From Bradyrhizobium quebecense (GTDB lineage Bacteria; Pseudomonadota; Alphaproteobacteria; Rhizobiales; Xanthobacteraceae): a stretch of DNA of 64,000 nucleotides. The translations under genes were made by a program, and so were the position numbers. Location of the stretch: positions 186,001 through 250,000 of the forward strand of contig NZ_CP088022.1 in the NCBI RefSeq assembly GCF_013373795.3. Reading direction: 5' to 3'. The notes beneath the pieces were generated by a model. It was not told the origin of the DNA and made no database searches. It was given only the letters and a program-made list of their open reading frames with translations. This document shows positions 44,265 through 53,125 of the stretch, in pieces (within the stretch, counting starts at the first letter, position 1; the number at the start of each line of letters is the position of its first letter).

Positions 44265-46292
44265 TCACTCCTTCACGCGGATGATGATGTTGAGATATTT
44301 GTCGACCTCGGCGGCGGCGCCGGGCGGCACCACGGTCGTCGCATCGAGCTGCTCGATGATCGCGGGGCCTTGAAAGGAGAAGCCGCAGGGCAGGTCGTCG
44401 CGCTGATAGACGGGCGTATCGAGCCCGCTGCCCTCGAACCAGACCCTGCGGCGGCCAACCGGCTCGGGGCTAGCGCCGGTCGGCTTGTGAACGGCAAATT
44501 CGGCCTTGGGAACCACTCCGACCGCCTTCAGATTGAGGCGGAAGAAGCTGACCGGCGCGCTGTCGCGGCGAAAATTGTATTCGCGCTGGTGCTCGGCGTG
44601 GAAGCTTTGCACCAGGTCGGCGATCGCGCCGATCGGCTGCGGCGCGTTCACTGCGAGCGAACGCCACTGGCCGCGGTACATCATGTCGATCGACCGCTGC
44701 AGCACGATATCCTTCTGCGTGACGCCCTCATGGGTCAGCCGCGCGAGCGCGGCCTTCTCAAGCTCGGCGAACTGCGCCTCGATCTCGCTGGCGTCTGCAT
44801 CGGCCGCGTCGACCATGCAGCTCTGCGAGAAATCGTGCTGCATGTCGACGAGCAGGCATCCGAGCGCGGAGGTCACGCCGGGATTGGGCGGCACGATCAC
44901 GACGGGAATCGACAACTCGCGCGCGACGTCGACGCCATGCAGGGCGCCGGCGCCGCCGAACGCCACCAGCGCAAAGTCGCGCGGGTCGTAGCCGCGACTG
45001 ATCGAGATCAGCCGCACCGCATCCGACATGTTGGCATTGGCGACCTTGACGATCGCGTCTGCGGCCTCGTGCAGGCCGAGGCCGAACGGCTTGGCGACGC
45101 CGCTCTCGACGGCTTTCCGCGCGAGTTCGGGGTCGAGCTTCACCTTGCCGCCGGCGAGGTCGGTGCCGAGCCGACCCAGCGTCACGTTGGCGTCGGTGTT
45201 GGTCGGCTGGGTGTTGCCGTTGCCGTAGCAGGCCGGTCCCGGATAGGCCCCGGCCGATTGCGGGCCGTTGCGCAGGGAGCCGGCCGGATCGGTCCAGGCC
45301 AGCGAGCCGCCGCCGGCGCCGATGGTGAGCACCTCGATCGAAGCGAAGCGGATCGGATAGCCGAATTCGATGTGCCAGTCCTTGGTGACGCGCGAGCGGC
45401 CCTCATAGGCAAGCGACACGTCGGTGGACGTGCCGCCCATGTCGAGGCCGATCGAATTGGGAAAGCCGCAAAGGCCGGCGATATAGCGGCTGGCGATGGC
45501 GCCGGCGGCGATGCCGGAGCCGGCGAGGCGCGCCGCGAAGTCCTTGACACTTGCCGGCGTCATCACCCCGCCGCCGGTGTGCAGCAGCAGAAGATCGCGG
45601 GTGTAGCCCTCGTGCGCCAGGCGTTCGCCGAGCCGGCTCGTATAGTTGACGACCACCGGGCTCACGACGGCGTTGGCAACCGTGGTCGAGAACCGCTCGT
45701 GCTCGAAGATCTCGGGAAGCACCTGCGAGGAGATCGACACCGGAATGTCGGGCATCTCCGCCAGCAGGATGTCGCGCATCATGCGCTCATTGGCACCGTT
45801 GAGATAGGCGTTCATGAAGCAGACCGCGACCGCGGCGACGCCGCGACGCTTGAGGATGCGGGCGACGTCGTGCGCGGCTTCGACGTCGAGCGGTTCGATC
45901 ACCTTGCCGCCGGCATCGACGCGCTCGGGCACGGTCAGGCGATCGCGCCGCGGCACGTAGGGCGGGACAACGTCCTTGTAAGTGTCCCAGAGGTCTTCCT
46001 TGTTGGCGCGCCTGATCTCGATGACGTCGCGGAACCCCTTGGTCGTGACCACGGCGGTGCGGGGCAGGCGGCGCGTGATCAGGGCGTTGGTGGCAACTGT
46101 CGTGCCGTGCGAGAACAGCGCCACCCTGGAGAGATCGATTCCGGCCTTGGACACGCCGCCCATGATGCCTTCGATCGGATCGCGCGTGGAGGAGGTCTTC
46201 TCGATGCGGATGAGGCCGGTCGTCTCGTCCATAATGCAGATGTCGGTGAACGTGCCCCCGACGTCGACAGCCACACGAAGGTCGTGCACCAT
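44265..46292 (-). CDS. hyuA: Hydantoinase/oxoprolinase family protein, A subunit
   Basis: 675-residue ATP-binding subunit: VDVGGTFTDICIMDETTGL at the N-terminus, GTTVATNALI, LLLHTGGGVMTPASVKDFAA and GLDMGGTSTDVSLAYEGRSR. It powers ring opening together with HyuB by phosphoryl transfer to the amide. First gene of the long catabolic operon that runs to 33695; the AraC regulator lies 190 nt upstream on the same strand. Confidence 0.93.
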   Translation of the reverse strand: MVHDLRVAVDVGGTFTDICIMDETTGLIRIEKTSSTRDPIEGIMGGVSKAGIDLSRVALFSHGTTVATNALITRRLPRTAVVTTKGFRDVIEIRRANKEDLWDTYKDVVPPYVPRRDRLTVPERVDAGGKVIEPLDVEAAHDVARILKRRGVAAVAVCFMNAYLNGANERMMRDILLAEMPDIPVSISSQVLPEIFEHERFSTTVANAVVSPVVVNYTSRLGERLAHEGYTRDLLLLHTGGGVMTPASVKDFAARLAGSGIAAGAIASRYIAGLCGFPNSIGLDMGGTSTDVSLAYEGRSRVTKDWHIEFGYPIRFASIEVLTIGAGGGSLAWTDPAGSLRNGPQSAGAYPGPACYGNGNTQPTNTDANVTLGRLGTDLAGGKVKLDPELARKAVESGVAKPFGLGLHEAADAIVKVANANMSDAVRLISISRGYDPRDFALVAFGGAGALHGVDVARELSIPVVIVPPNPGVTSALGCLLVDMQHDFSQSCMVDAADADASEIEAQFAELEKAALARLTHEGVTQKDIVLQRSIDMMYRGQWRSLAVNAPQPIGAIADLVQSFHAEHQREYNFRRDSAPVSFFRLNLKAVGVVPKAEFAVHKPTGASPEPVGRRRVWFEGSGLDTPVYQRDDLPCGFSFQGPAIIEQLDATTVVPPGAAAEVDKYLNIIIRVKE

Positions 46293-46482
46293 GCGTCTTC
46301 CTTTCGAACAAGCGTTTCGCCGATCTTAGGCAGAGCGGCGGCCCCGGTTCTTGACGCTGAGCGCAGGAAGACTTGTGCGAGAGAGCGAACCGCATGACGG
46401 GCCATGCATGCCCGGACCGGCGGCGGGTTGCCCAGGAAGCGGTCAGCTAAACGGTCAGATGGGTGCAGTACCGAAGCCGTGT

Positions 46483-47442
46483 TCAGGCGTTGCCGCCGCG
46501 AGAGGTGGCGCGCGCCTCGCTCGGGGTGCAGCCGAACCGGCCGCGATAGTTGCGGCTGAATTGCGCCTGGTCGGCAAAGCCCCATTGGTAGGCGATTTCG
46601 GAGATGCTCTTGCGGCAGCTCGCGTCGCGCAGCAGGGCGTCGCACATCGATAGCCGCTGGTTGCGAATGTAGGCGCAGACGGTCAGACCCTCGCCCTCGA
46701 AGATCTGGTGCAGATAGCGCAGCGAAATGCCGCAGCCGTCGGCGACCATCTGCGGCGTGAGCCGCATGTCGTCGAGGCGGGCACGGATGAACTGCTCGCA
46801 ACGCAGCAGATGGCCATTGCGCACCGAGGACGAGTGGCCGGTCAGCACGCGGTCGTCGGATTCGATGGCCATCGCAAGCAGCTCGATGAGGTGCTTGCCC
46901 ATCATCGCGCGCGCCGTCTCGTCCATTTCCTCGATCCGCTCACCGGAGAGGCGCAGCGTGTCGACGAACAGCGCGCCGACGCTGCGGCTGGCGTCGAATT
47001 GCAATGTGGCGAGACGTTCGGGGCGGTTGATGCGGGCGCGCAGCACCGCGCTCGGGATCTTCAAACACCACAGCGCCGTCGGTTCCCGATGGCTGAACTC
47101 GTAGGGGAGGTGGCTGCGCTCGATCAGGAACGCGCCCGGCCGGCAATGCACGACCTTACCGTCCTGCTCGAAACGGATTTCGGCAAGTTCGGGCACCGTG
47201 ATCAGGAAGGATTCCTCGCGCTCGTTCAGGAGGTGCCGCTCATGGCGCTTGTACAGCAGGCCGTTGGCGATGTTTCGCGAGACCGAGAGGGGACCCATCG
47301 ACCAGGCGCCGAGGCGCGCATTGAAGTCGCGCGTGCTCGGGAAGCGCAGGTCGAGCGAGTAATAGGTCTTCGAGACGACCTCCTGCCAGTACTGGCGGCG
47401 GGTCTGCAACGGGATGTCGTTGGTCGTGTAGGTGACTTGCAT
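46483..47442 (-). CDS. AraC family transcriptional regulator
   Basis: 319-residue regulator. N-terminal cupin-like sensing domain (about 1-190, with RRQYWQEVVSKTYYSLDLRF) and C-terminal AraC DNA-binding domain (MVADGCGISLRYLHQIFEGE, then KSISEIAYQWGFADQAQFSR and RGRFGCTPSEAR). Probable activator of the hyuAB-transporter-hydroxylase operon directly downstream. It starts 106 nt downstream of the LysR stop. Confidence 0.9.
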   Translation of the reverse strand: MQVTYTTNDIPLQTRRQYWQEVVSKTYYSLDLRFPSTRDFNARLGAWSMGPLSVSRNIANGLLYKRHERHLLNEREESFLITVPELAEIRFEQDGKVVHCRPGAFLIERSHLPYEFSHREPTALWCLKIPSAVLRARINRPERLATLQFDASRSVGALFVDTLRLSGERIEEMDETARAMMGKHLIELLAMAIESDDRVLTGHSSSVRNGHLLRCEQFIRARLDDMRLTPQMVADGCGISLRYLHQIFEGEGLTVCAYIRNQRLSMCDALLRDASCRKSISEIAYQWGFADQAQFSRNYRGRFGCTPSEARATSRGGNA

Positions 47443-47548
47443 GTCTCACTCCCCGCCGCCGGCTGTGCCTCCGGTCGTCGTGTCCCCGGCCAAAGTTTGG
47501 CGAGGACTGCCGGACGGCGTCAAGTCGAATAAAACGGAAACGGATATT

Positions 47549-48514
47549 CTAGATTTCGATCGCCTCCTCGGCCGGGTGCCGGTGATCCATGCTGAGAGGA
47601 GGCCGGGCCGGCCCCACGCCCGCAACCGCAAAGCGCATGAAATCGCGGAACGCCATCGCGGCTTCCGACGGCCTGGTGTCGCGCCGCCAGGCTAGACCGA
47701 TATCCATGCTCGGCACCTCGTCCTCGATGACCCGGGTCTCGATCCGCTGTCCCTCCAGCGACCAGGGCCGGTAGATCAGGTCGGAGAGAATGGCGATCCC
47801 CATGCCGCCCGCGACCATGGAGCGCACGGCTTCGACCGAGGAGGTGCGGAAGATCGTGTTCGGTTCGAGCGAAGCGTTGCTCCAGTAGCGCATCGAGGTG
47901 TGCTTGGCCTCGTCGACGGTGAGCATGACGTAAGGATAGGTGGCGATCTCAGCGAGATGGACCCGCTCGGCGCGAGTCAGCGGATGCTCGGGCGCAAGCC
48001 AAAGGCGGCGCGGCGATCGCAGCAGCGTCTCGCTGGTGAGCTTAGCGTTGTCGCGCAGGTTCGAAACCAGCATCACCGCGAGATCGAGCGCGCCGTCGAC
48101 GAGCGCGCGTTCGAGCACGTCACGCGGCGCCTCGAACAGCTCGATCGTGATGCCGGGAAAGCTTGCCTGGAAGCGCTTCTGGTGGCGCGGCAGGAAATAG
48201 CCCGACACGGTGTAGGTGACGCCGATGCGGACCGTCCCGAACAGCGGTCCCGCTGATATCTGCGTGTTCCGCACCGCTTCGGCGACGGCGGCGAGGATCT
48301 GACGGCCCTGGGACAGGAAGCGGCTGCCCTCCATGGTGACGGTCACGCCGTTCGGCGCGCGCTCCAGGAGGCGGGCGCAGACGGTCGCTTCGAGCTGTTG
48401 AATGGCCGCGGTGACCGCTGATTGCGAGACGTTGAGGTCGATGGCCGCCTGGCTGATGCGCCCGGTTTCGGCGGCGGCGACGAAGTAGCGGATCTGTTTC
48501 AGAGAAACGGACAT
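47549..48514 (-). CDS. LysR family transcriptional regulator (paralogue 1)
   Basis: 321 residues: N-terminal helix-turn-helix (MSVSLKQIRYFVAAAETGRI, LNVSQSAVTAAIQQLEATV) and a ligand-binding domain with TVSGYFLPRHQKRFQASFPG, YVMLTVDEAKHTSMRYWSNA and VEAVRSMVAGGMGIAILSDL. Close to the LysR protein at 57929-58849 along its whole length. The ATG at 48514 is preferred; the upstream extension of 90 residues lacks LysR features. It lies downstream of pxpC in the same direction. Confidence 0.92.
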   Translation of the reverse strand: MSVSLKQIRYFVAAAETGRISQAAIDLNVSQSAVTAAIQQLEATVCARLLERAPNGVTVTMEGSRFLSQGRQILAAVAEAVRNTQISAGPLFGTVRIGVTYTVSGYFLPRHQKRFQASFPGITIELFEAPRDVLERALVDGALDLAVMLVSNLRDNAKLTSETLLRSPRRLWLAPEHPLTRAERVHLAEIATYPYVMLTVDEAKHTSMRYWSNASLEPNTIFRTSSVEAVRSMVAGGMGIAILSDLIYRPWSLEGQRIETRVIEDEVPSMDIGLAWRRDTRPSEAAMAFRDFMRFAVAGVGPARPPLSMDHRHPAEEAIEI

Positions 48515-48665
48515 CGCGGTTGTTCCGATGTTGCCTAACTCATGAGCGGTGTTTCTCAGCCCGGCTGCATTCGCTGCAACTCTCGTGCCGACAGGTGCAG
48601 AGCTCGCGGTGACGTCAATATCAGGCGCGAGAGGCCGCAACCGACGGCCTGAAGCCTGGAATACG

Positions 48666-48691
48666 CGCGGCCACCCCGATCGGTGGCCGCG
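48666..48691 (-). terminator. Terminator-like hairpin after pxpC
   Basis: GCGGCCACC and GGTGGCCGC form a 9-10 bp stem with a 6-nt loop, 35 nt beyond the pxpC stop. No T-run. It separates the pxp operon from the lysR gene. The remainder of 48515-48725 holds no gene. Confidence 0.45.
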
Positions 48692-48725
48692 GTCTTTGGC
48701 GGATAGGGGCAGCGGCTGTCGGCGG

Positions 48726-49703
48726 CTACGCCAGCGCGTTGTGCAGCTTGCCCAGCAATTCCGACCGGCTCTTGCGGGCCGCAAGCGCCTGGTTCATGTC
48801 GACCTTGACGAACTTCACCGGCGTGTTGGGCTGCAGCTGGCCGATCAGGTCCATATCCGCGGCGATGACGGTCCCGACCATGAAGTAGCCGCCGCCGGAG
48901 ACTGCGTCACGATGCAGCACGATCGGTTCGGTGCCGCCGGGAACCTGGATCGAGCCGTAGGGATAGCAGGCATCGGTGATGTTGGACGGGTCGGAGCCGG
49001 CGCCGAACGGCGGTTCGCGCGGAACGAATTCGAGCGGCTTGCCGCCCTTGAAGCGGTAGCCGATCCGGTCGGCTTCCGGCGCCACCTTCCAGGTGTCGGA
49101 GAAGAAGCCGTTGCCGGCCGCCTCGGTGATGCGGTGCCAGTAGAGACCGGGCATGGCGCGCAGTTCCGTCGGCATTCCTGCCGGCTGCCCGCGCAAATCC
49201 CTGGCAACGGTGCGTCCATCCTTGCCCGTCGCGGCAGCACTGCCGATTGGCAGCTCGTCGCCGGCCTCGAGCTTGCGGCCCTTGAAGCCGCCGAGCGCGC
49301 CGAGCGCGTAGGTCGAGCGCGAGCCGAGGACGACGGGCACGTCGATGCCGCCGGCGACCGCGATGTAGCCGCGCGCACCCTGCTTGAGGAAGTCGAAGGA
49401 GAGGATCTGGCCGCGCTTCACCCTGAAGCTGGTCCAGGTTTCGCGCGGCTCGCCGTCGAGTTTCGGCGGCAGCTCCGCGCCGGTGACCGCGACGGTTGCG
49501 CCCTCGGTGAATTCGAGCTCGGGTCCCATGAACACGGCTTCGAGCACGGCAGCGCCTGCCTCGTTGCCGACCAGCAAATTGGCCGCGACCAGCGCATGAC
49601 GGTCCATGGCGCCGGAGAGCGGGATGCCGATGTGATAATAGCCCGGACGTCCGAGATCCTGGACGGTGGTCGCAAGACCCGGCTTCAAAACCCTAACGGC
49701 CAT
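48726..49703 (-). CDS. pxpC: 5-oxoprolinase subunit C / biotin-dependent carboxyltransferase family protein
   Basis: 325-residue KipA/PxpC-type protein: MAVRVLKPGLATTVQDLGRP, GIPLSGAMDRHALVAANLLV, FEYLKQ-like FDFLKQGARGYIAVAGGIDV and GSRSTYALGALGGFKGR. With PxpB it forms the carboxyltransferase-like half of PxpABC 5-oxoprolinase; the same two folds make up the carboxyltransferase domain of urea carboxylase. The ATG at 49703 overlaps the pxpB stop by 11 nt. It is the last gene of the operon. Confidence 0.92.
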   Translation of the reverse strand: MAVRVLKPGLATTVQDLGRPGYYHIGIPLSGAMDRHALVAANLLVGNEAGAAVLEAVFMGPELEFTEGATVAVTGAELPPKLDGEPRETWTSFRVKRGQILSFDFLKQGARGYIAVAGGIDVPVVLGSRSTYALGALGGFKGRKLEAGDELPIGSAAATGKDGRTVARDLRGQPAGMPTELRAMPGLYWHRITEAAGNGFFSDTWKVAPEADRIGYRFKGGKPLEFVPREPPFGAGSDPSNITDACYPYGSIQVPGGTEPIVLHRDAVSGGGYFMVGTVIAADMDLIGQLQPNTPVKFVKVDMNQALAARKSRSELLGKLHNALA

Positions 49704-50568
49704 GGAGAACTCCATCGAGCTTGGCGTTGTAGGCATCAACGTCGCGGTTGAACTCGGTCAGCGAGAACGAGACGTCGCGGATCACTGGCGCAAAACGGCC
49801 GGCGTCGACGTCGGCGACCGCTGCGTCGTAGGCCGCCCGGTCGATCGGCTTCCACTTCACGATGTCGCCTGGTTTGAACAGGCACATGAAGTCGCGCAAA
49901 TAGCTGATGTTCTGGTTCGGATCATAGATCGGCATCGGCGTGATGCCGAACATCTGATAGCCGCCGGCGCCGCGTACCGAGTAGATGCAGCTGAAGCAGC
50001 CGCCATGTCCCACAGTGAGCTTCGGTGTGTCGGTGCGCGGGCGCAGATATTTCGGGGCCTGAAGCTGTCGCTTGCGCTCGACCATCTGGTAGAGGAAGGG
50101 CAGTCCGGCGACGAAGCCGACCATCGAGACGAACCAGGGCGCGCTGGAATGCGCCTTGATGAAGGCATCGACGCTATCGAGGCCGTTGATACGCGCGGCG
50201 TATTCGAGGTCGGTCCCGTTCGGGTCCTGGTGACGCTCGCGGAAGCGCATCAACGTCTCATGCGTCCAGGGGTCGTTATAGAGTACGGGAATCTCGATGA
50301 TCCGCGTCTTGATCACCGGTTCCGATTTCTCGGATGCGGAATCCAGCCGCTTCAGTTCGGCCAGCAGATCGTCGGGCTTGATCTGATCCGGATCGAACTT
50401 GACCTGATAGGACGCGTTTGCCGGGCAGATCTCCGTGACGCCCTTGATCTTGGCGTCGCGCACCGCATTGGTGATGAAGAGGCTCTTGAAAAAGGCCTCG
50501 AGCGACATCGCTTCGCCGACCTCGGCGAAAATGTGCTCGTCGCCGCCGAAGGAAAATCGAGTTTGCAT
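49693..50568 (-). CDS. pxpB: 5-oxoprolinase subunit B (allophanate hydrolase subunit 1 family), extended form
   Basis: 291-residue KipI/PxpB-type protein: IEIPVLYNDPWTHETLMRFR, SAPWFVSMVGFVAGLPFLYQ and GGCFSCIYSVRGAGGYQMFG. Ordinary KipI/PxpB proteins are near 220-240 residues; the additional 50 or so lie at the C-terminus (residues 240-291) and within the N-terminal half. The longer form resembles the version found with biotin carboxylase partners. It begins 43 nt after the accC-like stop. Confidence 0.9.
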   Translation of the reverse strand: MQTRFSFGGDEHIFAEVGEAMSLEAFFKSLFITNAVRDAKIKGVTEICPANASYQVKFDPDQIKPDDLLAELKRLDSASEKSEPVIKTRIIEIPVLYNDPWTHETLMRFRERHQDPNGTDLEYAARINGLDSVDAFIKAHSSAPWFVSMVGFVAGLPFLYQMVERKRQLQAPKYLRPRTDTPKLTVGHGGCFSCIYSVRGAGGYQMFGITPMPIYDPNQNISYLRDFMCLFKPGDIVKWKPIDRAAYDAAVADVDAGRFAPVIRDVSFSLTEFNRDVDAYNAKLDGVLHGR

Positions 50569-50611
50569 GACTAGCGGCCTCCTGTTGCTGACGGGGCGGA
50601 TTCTCTTGCCA

Positions 50612-52012
50612 TCATGGCGCGACCTTCACGGCTGATGGCGGCTGAGCGGTGGCAAGGCCGGCGGCATGGGACTCCAGCCACGGTTCGAGCCAAGCCGTAT
50701 GGAAGCGCCCGGCCTTGACGTCGGCGTCGCGCGCTAGCGCCTGATGCAGGGGCTTTGTCGTGGAAATGCCCTCGACGCTGAGCTCGGCAAGCGCGCGCTC
50801 GAGTCGTCTGATCGCGCTCGGCCGATCCTTGTCGTGCACGATCAGCTTGCCGAGCAGGCTGTCGTAGAACGGAGGCACGGTGTAGCCCGCATAGAGCATG
50901 CTGTCGAAGCGCACACCGTCGCCGCCGGGTACGTTGAGCGCGCTCACCGTACCCGGATTGGGCAGGAAGTTCCTGGCGGGGTCTTCGGCGTTGATGCGGA
51001 CCTCGATCGAATGACCGCTGACCCGCACTTCGTTCTGGCGAATGCGCAAGGGCTCACCGCCGGCGATCCGGATCATCTCGCGCACGAGGTCGATGCCGGT
51101 GACCATTTCGGTGACGGGATGCTCGACCTGGATGCGGGTGTTCATCTCGAGGAAGTAGAATTCGCCGGTCCTGTCGTCGTAGAGATATTCGAGCGTCCCG
51201 GCGCCACGGTAGTTGACCGCCTTGGCCAGCGCCACGGCCGACGTGCAGAGCTTTTCACGTACGGCCTGGGTGAGCGAGGGCGAGGGGGCTTCTTCCCAGA
51301 CCTTCTGGCGCCGCCGCTGCAACGAGCATTCGCGCTCGAAGCAATGGATCACGTCGCGTCCATCGCCGAGCACCTGGACCTCGATGTGCCGCGCGCCTTC
51401 GATCAGCTTCTCGACGTAGAGCCCGCCGTCGCCGAAGGCCGCGAGCGCCTCGGCCTGCGCCTGCGGCATCAGATGATGAAATTCCTCGGCGGACCGTGCG
51501 ATGCGAATGCCGCGCCCGCCGCCGCCCGCAGCGGCCTTGATCATCACCGGGAAACCGGTTTTCTCGACCAGCGCGAAAGCCGCATCCGCCGACTCCAGCC
51601 GCCCCTGGCTGCCGGGCACGGTCGGCACACCGGCCGAGGCGGCGGCCTCGCGCGCCGCGACCTTATCGCCCATCAGCCGGATCGATTGCGCAGTCGGGCC
51701 GACGAAGATCAATCCGGCTGCTTCCACCGCGGCCGCGAACTCGGCATTCTCGGCCAGGAAGCCGTAGCCGGGATGAATGGCGTCGGCACCGGTGCTCTGC
51801 GCCGCAGCGAGGATGGCCGCCTGGTTGAGATAGGATTTTGACGCCTGCGGCGGACCGATGTCGACCGCTTCGTCGGCGTGCCGGACCGCGAGCGAATCCT
51901 TGTCGGCCTTGCTGTAGACCTGGACCGTCGCAATGCCGAGATCGCGCGCTGCGCGGATGACGCGCACTGCGATCTCGCCACGGTTGGCTATGAGGAGCTT
52001 CTTGATCGCCAT
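50612..52012 (-). CDS. accC: Biotin carboxylase (AccC family)
   Basis: 466-residue ATP-grasp enzyme that carboxylates biotin on a carrier protein: MAIKKLLIANRGEIAVRVIR, HPGYGFLAENAEFAAAVEAA, GGGGRGIRIARSAEEF, EMNTRIQVEHPVTEMVTGID and RINAEDP. The gene sits inside the pxp operon between the carrier protein and pxpB, so it probably serves the PxpB/PxpC carboxyltransferase rather than fatty-acid synthesis; a housekeeping accBC pair should exist elsewhere. The ATG at 52012 is 14 nt downstream of the carrier gene stop. Confidence 0.93.
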   Translation of the reverse strand: MAIKKLLIANRGEIAVRVIRAARDLGIATVQVYSKADKDSLAVRHADEAVDIGPPQASKSYLNQAAILAAAQSTGADAIHPGYGFLAENAEFAAAVEAAGLIFVGPTAQSIRLMGDKVAAREAAASAGVPTVPGSQGRLESADAAFALVEKTGFPVMIKAAAGGGGRGIRIARSAEEFHHLMPQAQAEALAAFGDGGLYVEKLIEGARHIEVQVLGDGRDVIHCFERECSLQRRRQKVWEEAPSPSLTQAVREKLCTSAVALAKAVNYRGAGTLEYLYDDRTGEFYFLEMNTRIQVEHPVTEMVTGIDLVREMIRIAGGEPLRIRQNEVRVSGHSIEVRINAEDPARNFLPNPGTVSALNVPGGDGVRFDSMLYAGYTVPPFYDSLLGKLIVHDKDRPSAIRRLERALAELSVEGISTTKPLHQALARDADVKAGRFHTAWLEPWLESHAAGLATAQPPSAVKVAP

Positions 52013-52026
52013 GGCTGGTCGGAGGC

Positions 52027-52269
52027 TCAAACGTCGATTTCGGCGATCGGCTGGCCGGCCATCACGGCATCCTCGTTCTCGGCCAGGAAGCGAACGATCT
52101 TGCCGGCGGCGCCGGCCTTCACCTCATTGAACGATTTCATCACCTCGATGAGCCCGATCGTGTCGCTCTCCGCGACGACGTCGCCGTCGTTCTTGTAGAC
52201 CGGCTTGTCGGGGGCGGGCTTGCGGTAAAAGATGCCCGGGAGCGGCGAGAAGATCTGCTGCGTTGCCAT
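52027..52269 (-). CDS. accB: Biotin carboxyl carrier protein, minimal form (80 aa)
   Basis: 80-residue biotinyl-lipoyl domain: MATQQIFSPLPGIFYRKPAP, then the biotinylation motif IEVMKSFNEV with the acceptor Lys, and FLAENEDAVMAGQPIAEIDV. It lacks the N-terminal linker of housekeeping AccB proteins (about 150-160 residues), in line with a stand-alone carrier dedicated to this operon. It lies between pxpA and accC. Confidence 0.92.
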   Translation of the reverse strand: MATQQIFSPLPGIFYRKPAPDKPVYKNDGDVVAESDTIGLIEVMKSFNEVKAGAAGKIVRFLAENEDAVMAGQPIAEIDV

Positions 52270-52307
52270 GGTTTCCTCGTAAGTAGCTGGTTTTTTGCCG
52301 CGACGGC

Positions 52308-53036
52308 TCAGCGCGCGGTGAGATAGGGACGAACCGCTTCGCGGACGGCCTCCGCGATGGCGACGGCGTTCGGCGTGTCGGAGTGAATGCAGATCGAATC
52401 GGCGCCGACCACGATGTCGTTTCCCGCCACCGTGCGCGTCTTGCCCTCGTTGACGGCTCTCGCGCATCGGGTGGCGGCGTCGGCCGGATCCTTCGCCTCG
52501 TGCTCGCGCGTGATGATCAGGCTGCCGTCGGCATTGTAGTCGAGGTCGGCATAGTACTCGGCGACGAAGGCGTGGCCGCGGCGCTCGTAGACCTGCTGGT
52601 GCAGCGTTCCCTTCATGCCGAGCAGCGGCACCTTGTAGACATCGGCGGCATCAGCCACGGCTTCGGCGATGTCCTCGTTGCGCGACGCCATGCCATAGAG
52701 TGCGCCGTGCGGCTTGATATGATTGAGCGCCATGCCTTCGGCATCCAGGAACGCCTTGAGGGCGCCGATCTGGTAGAGCAGGCAGTTGGTCAGCTCCTCG
52801 CGGCCGATCTTCATCTCCCGGCGGCCAAATCCCTGCAGATCCGGCAACGAGGGATGCGCGCCGACCTTGACGCCGAATTGCTTGGCGAGCTGCACGGTCT
52901 TGCGCATGTGGTTGAAGTCGGAGGCATGAAAGCCGCAGGCGACGTTGGCGACGTCGATATGGGGCATCAATGCCTTGTCGTCGCCCATCTTGTAGAGGCC
53001 GTAGGCCTCGCCCATGTCGCAGTTGATCACGACCAT
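52308..53036 (-). CDS. pxpA: 5-oxoprolinase subunit A, LamB/YcsF family
   Basis: 242-residue YcsF/PxpA-type metal-dependent hydrolase fold: MVVINCDMGEAYGLYKMGDD, VACGFHASDFNHMRKTV, GVKVGAHPSLPDLQGFGRRE and HIKPHGALYGMASRNE, with the conserved Asp and His residues. It hydrolyses the activated lactam in PxpABC. The start at 53036 follows AGGA; an in-frame ATG at 53066 is possible. A strong hairpin separates it from the upstream binding-protein gene. Confidence 0.92.
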   Translation of the reverse strand: MVVINCDMGEAYGLYKMGDDKALMPHIDVANVACGFHASDFNHMRKTVQLAKQFGVKVGAHPSLPDLQGFGRREMKIGREELTNCLLYQIGALKAFLDAEGMALNHIKPHGALYGMASRNEDIAEAVADAADVYKVPLLGMKGTLHQQVYERRGHAFVAEYYADLDYNADGSLIITREHEAKDPADAATRCARAVNEGKTRTVAGNDIVVGADSICIHSDTPNAVAIAEAVREAVRPYLTAR

Positions 53037-53078
53037 CTCCTGATTTCCTTCCAACTGGCTTTGCATACGACCGTCGCG

Positions 53079-53115
53079 GCCGCCCCGGGGTGCGTCTGAC
53101 GCACCCGGGGCGGCG
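53079..53115 (-). terminator. Strong intercistronic hairpin between the binding protein and pxpA
   Basis: GCCGCCCCGGGGTGCG, loop TCTGA, CGCACCCGGGGCGGC: a 15-bp stem with a one-base bulge, right after the binding-protein stop. No T-run. It may stabilise the binding-protein message and reduce expression of the genes beyond it. Confidence 0.55.
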
Positions 53116-53125
53116 CGTTGCCGGG

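Noticed and set aside
43881..46397. 838-codon plus-strand frame
   Set aside because: It is the longest frame in the window but is antisense to hyuA, whose motifs are clear. High-GC codon bias keeps the opposite strand open.
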